Of a DNA stretch of 64,000 nucleotides, positions 61,565 through 64,000 are shown piece by piece (within the stretch, counting starts at the first letter, position 1; each line of letters starts with the position of its first letter). The notes below the pieces were generated by a model. It was not told the DNA's origin. It worked only from the letters and a program-made list of their open reading frames with translations, and ran no database searches. The position numbers and the translations under genes were made by a program. This DNA is from Chitinophaga ginsengisegetis (GTDB taxonomy: Bacteria > Bacteroidota > Bacteroidia > Chitinophagales > Chitinophagaceae), in assembly GCF_900168065.1 (NCBI RefSeq), contig NZ_FUZZ01000004.1, positions 124,001-188,000 on the forward strand, written 5' to 3'.

Positions 61565-62623
61565 TTACTGGGTAATAAATACTTCATTGCTTACTATCCT
61601 GCAATGAAATGATGTTGTAACCTTCAGCGCTTCCAGTACTTCTGAAAACGATTCATTTTTAAAAGTGGCGGTGAAATGGTAGTCTTTTAACTTGTTCCCG
61701 TTGAGATGGATTTTAATACCATACCAGCGTTCCATTTTCAGCGCAATATCTTCGAAGTTGTCGTTGTCGAACACGAGGTAGTTGTCGCACCAGGCGGTTT
61801 CCGCCACCATGCTGTCCTGCGCGTTACTGCGAATATTTTCTACCTTATAGCCTGCTATGAGGTTGGGTTGGGTCAGTTTATCTGCTGGTGTGTGGTGTAA
61901 GATGATCTTTTGATTAGGCGCCAGTTTCACGTTCCTTTCCACGCCATCATTCAGTGTTACTTCCACTGCGCCGGTGATCAGCGTAGCTTCTGTGGTATGA
62001 TCCCCTGTGTATGCTTTTACATTAAAGGAGGTGCCCAATACTTTGATATCCATTTTGGAAGTATGGATAGAAAAAGGTTTGGCTGCATTCTTCGCTACAT
62101 CAAAAAACGCTTCTCCTTCCAAAGTAACTTCCCGGTTGCCCAGGTTGTTCATATCAGGATCATAGGTTAAACGGCTGCCGCCATTGAGCCATACTTCCGT
62201 TCCATCGGGCAATTGTGCCCGGGAGCGGGAGCCATCGCGGGTATAAATGGCCGCCATCGCTGCTTTTCCGGCTTTTTGCGGATACTTTACTGATAAGAGA
62301 TAAATACAATAGCCTCCCAGTACCACTACCAGTATAGAAAGAACAGCCACCCATTTGCGGAAATTCCTTCTTACTCTTTTAACGGGTAATTCTTCCTGTG
62401 GAAACTCCTGTTGCATTCTTTCCAGGTGTTTATCCAATGCACGTTCCGTTCTGGTTTCCCATTCTGTATTGCCGGCTGGTTGCGGCCAGTTGCTTAATAC
62501 GGATAATTTATATCTCAGATCCGGGTCTTTCTGCAATGATGCTTCCAGTTCACGCAACTCCTCCATCGTGGCCTCGCCCGATACTTTCCTTCCCATCAAA
62601 AGCCATATTCTTTCCTGTTCCAT
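61565..62623 (-). CDS. FecR-family anti-sigma factor
   Basis: 352-residue transmembrane anti-sigma factor: cytoplasmic N-terminus (~1-85), one helix (KWVAVLSILVVVLGGYCIYLL, ~89-109), a periplasmic FecR domain (AAIYTRDGSRSRAQLPDGTEVWLNGGSRLTYD) and a C-terminal DUF4974-like module (EDIALKMERWYGIKIHLNGNKLKDYHFTATF). It relays the TonB/STN signal to the sigma factor encoded 81 bases upstream. The locus order sigma-FecR-SusC-SusD is the usual Bacteroidota regulation unit. Confidence 0.92.
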   Translation of the reverse strand: MEQERIWLLMGRKVSGEATMEELRELEASLQKDPDLRYKLSVLSNWPQPAGNTEWETRTERALDKHLERMQQEFPQEELPVKRVRRNFRKWVAVLSILVVVLGGYCIYLLSVKYPQKAGKAAMAAIYTRDGSRSRAQLPDGTEVWLNGGSRLTYDPDMNNLGNREVTLEGEAFFDVAKNAAKPFSIHTSKMDIKVLGTSFNVKAYTGDHTTEATLITGAVEVTLNDGVERNVKLAPNQKIILHHTPADKLTQPNLIAGYKVENIRSNAQDSMVAETAWCDNYLVFDNDNFEDIALKMERWYGIKIHLNGNKLKDYHFTATFKNESFSEVLEALKVTTSFHCRIVSNEVFITQ

Positions 62624-62704
62624 GTGTATGATACAAAAGCATGATTATATAGAAGGACAAGTAAATTGAAAGAATCTACTACTCCGTCTAAAAAAAAATT
62701 TAAA

Positions 62705-63271
62705 TTATTTTGTTTTGATGAAGGAGAGGTTAATTACCTCGCTGATTTTTTTGAGTGCCTGGGCCATGTGCACATCGATGGTGTTCACAGAAATATCGAG
62801 GATCTGGGCTACCTCTTTATATTTAAGACCATCTTCGCGGATCAGTTTAAAGATCATCTTCCTTTTGGGCGGGAGTGCGTTTACGGCGGCTTCTATCCTT
62901 TTCACCATTTCCCCGGAAATGAAGATCTGTTCCGGGGTGGCGTAGCTCACGCTGATGTCTACCGTTACTTCATCGAGACTGAAGTGCTGGGTGCGGGCTG
63001 CCTTATTTAAGTAGTTGAGGGCAATATTTTTAGTGGATACATAGAGGTATACCCGGAGGTTATCTACCTGGAGCAGGCGTTCCCGCTGCTTCCAGACGTT
63101 CATAAACACATCTGACGCAATTTCTTCCGCAGACTCCCAGGACTTCACAATGGAAAAGGCAAACTGACTCAGCGGCTTGTAAAACAACCTGAACAATGCT
63201 TTATAAGCCTGTTCATCCCCTAGAGATGCCACCCGTTCCACCAGTAGCTGTATATTAGCTTCTTCCCTCAA
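62705..63271 (-). CDS. ECF sigma-70 factor for SusCD
   Basis: 188-residue ECF sigma factor of the Bacteroidota expansion family. Region 2: ALFRLFYKPLSQFAFSIVKSWESAEEIASDVFMNVWKQRE. Region 4: LPPKRKMIFKLIREDGLKYKEVAQILDISVNTIDVHMAQALK. It activates the SusCD genes when FecR releases it. The start codon appears to be TTG at 63271 (MREEANIQLL); there is no ATG upstream in frame. Confidence 0.92.
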   Translation of the reverse strand: MREEANIQLLVERVASLGDEQAYKALFRLFYKPLSQFAFSIVKSWESAEEIASDVFMNVWKQRERLLQVDNLRVYLYVSTKNIALNYLNKAARTQHFSLDEVTVDISVSYATPEQIFISGEMVKRIEAAVNALPPKRKMIFKLIREDGLKYKEVAQILDISVNTIDVHMAQALKKISEVINLSFIKTK

Positions 63272-63406
63272 TGATTTGGTTTTTGGTTGAAAGTTGATCC
63301 CTAAAGATAATACAGATTTTTTTTTAATTTGATCTTGTCTTACATCTTTTTTTGTATAATATGAATTGATCCTAAAGTATATAGACTTTACTGCTTTATT
63401 ACCGCA

Positions 63407-63736
63407 CTACTTTTTAAACATAAAATACACGGCACCGATGAGGAAGAAAAACGATACGAGGTAATTCCATCTCAGGGGTTCTTTGAGGAAAGTGACTGCG
63501 AAGATGCTAAAAACGGTGAGGGTGATTACTTCCTGGATGGTTTTGAGCTGGAAGCCGCTAAAACCCTCCTGGGCGCCATAACGGTTGGCAGGCACCATAA
63601 AGCAGTATTCAAAGAAAGCAATGCCCCAGCTGATGAGGATTACCTTCCAGAGGGCCACATCCTGGTGTTTGAGGTGGCCATACCAGGCGAAAGTCATGAA
63701 AGTATTGGAGACTGTGAGCAGGATAATGGTGCGCAT
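63407..63736 (-). CDS. DUF486 small membrane protein
   Basis: 109-residue four-helix membrane protein related to drug/metabolite transporter superfamily (DUF486): MRTIILLTVSNTFMTFAWYGHLK, then LWKVILISWGIAFFEYCFMVPANRYG and TFLKEPLRWNYLVSFFFLIGAVYFMFKK. Function is unknown; DMT relatives export metabolites. The gene has a perfect -7 element 20 bases before its ATG and, directly upstream of that, a 12-unit 11-base tandem repeat. Confidence 0.88.
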   Translation of the reverse strand: MRTIILLTVSNTFMTFAWYGHLKHQDVALWKVILISWGIAFFEYCFMVPANRYGAQEGFSGFQLKTIQEVITLTVFSIFAVTFLKEPLRWNYLVSFFFLIGAVYFMFKK

Positions 63737-63755
63737 GTGTGATTTAAAATTTGCG

Positions 63756-63763
63756 CAAAACTA
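63756..63763 (-). promoter_or_regulatory. -7 promoter element (TAGTTTTG)
   Basis: Perfect TAnnTTTG match on the minus strand, 19 bases before the DUF486 ATG. The tandem repeat begins 16 bases further upstream. Confidence 0.65.
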
Positions 63764-63779
63764 TTATTTTTTCATTGAT

Positions 63780-63911
63780 AGTGCATGGATAGTGCATTAA
63801 TAGTGCATGAGGAGTCCATGAGGAGTCCATGAGGAGTGCATGGGAACAGTATGGATAGTCCATGAGATACGCATGTGCGACGCATGTCCCAGGCATTGGA
63901 GAAGTATGGGG
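63780..63911. repeat. 11-bp tandem repeat, about 12 units
   Basis: Twelve consecutive 11-base windows fit a degenerate unit AGTGCATGGAT: the first six are near-identical (AGTGCATGGAT, AGTGCATTAAT, AGTGCATGAGG, AGTCCATGAGG twice, AGTGCATGGGA) and the rest drift but keep CAT or TAT in the same phase. An 11-base period is close to one turn of B-DNA. It lies upstream of the DUF486 promoter. Confidence 0.85.
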
Positions 63912-64000
63912 TAAAGCGGATGTTGTCTTACTCAGGATTAACCTGATTATATTGATTTAGGGATTTGATCACTTTGGATTTAAAAGATTTGAGGAGATGT

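Noticed and set aside
63780-63911. CRISPR-like array
   Set aside because: Units are 11 bases, contiguous and without spacers, and no cas genes are present.

Overview
The window looks like an ordinary chromosomal stretch from a member of the Bacteroidota, most likely family Chitinophagaceae (a Chitinophaga-like soil bacterium). The evidence is a SusC/SusD pair with its FecR anti-sigma factor and ECF sigma factor, TonB-linked receptors, Bacteroidota-type families (DUF4252, DUF2911, BT_3928-like, DUF6660-like), LytTR signalling, and at least ten perfect TAnnTTTG promoter -7 elements just upstream of genes. I found no rRNA, tRNA, CRISPR array, phage or insertion sequence. The assignment is from family content only; no database search was possible.

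Layout. 1-6963: a DUF1328 membrane peptide, a DUF695/RraB-like protein, a TonB-type receptor, an acyl-CoA thioesterase, an ABC exporter and two tiny lipoproteins. 7093-9702: an MgtC-like protein, a DUF763 protein and endonuclease V in one tight co-directional run. 9716-11338: an unknown secreted protein. 11402-17352: a heavy-metal RND efflux operon (Cys-rich DUF6660-like protein, CzcA/CusA pump, TolC-like channel, periplasmic adaptor) with a TACAnnTGTA box at its promoter. 17456-21162: a LytTR response regulator, a hybrid kinase and two paralogous Lys/Ala-rich secreted peptides, each preceded by the same two-half-site motif. 21329-30539: a TPR protein, gyrA, a saccharopine dehydrogenase-like protein, a cysteine-free sirtuin, a DUF4349 lipoprotein, an EVE protein, a LutA-like protein and ribH. 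30605-36158: a YfgM-like TPR protein, pdhA, recF with a DUF721 protein, two DUF4252 proteins, and an anti-sigma/ECF sigma pair. 36246-44298: a lone OppB-type permease, a BT_3928-like protein, folP-cdaA, an FKBP lipoprotein, an NrnA-like phosphoesterase, ndk and xerD.

44416-49372: a transthyretin-like protein, then a signalling island made of a 137-aa protein of unknown family, a multi-TM protein, a sensorless histidine kinase and a NarL-type regulator, followed by a DUF2911 protein. 49420-53919: an operon of a PIG-L-like hydrolase, two unannotated microproteins (58 and 43 aa) and a sodium:solute symporter. 54156-63736: a MacB/FtsX-type permease, an SusCD-FecR-sigma locus and a DUF486 membrane protein, whose promoter is preceded by a 12-unit 11-bp tandem repeat.

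The most interesting parts are regulatory or sit between genes: the putative LytTR regulon of Lys/Ala-rich peptides, the cop-box-like operator, a family of AGCTTTTAGC stem-loops, the 11-bp repeats, and a TGCGTA/TACGCA palindrome cluster ahead of the signalling island.
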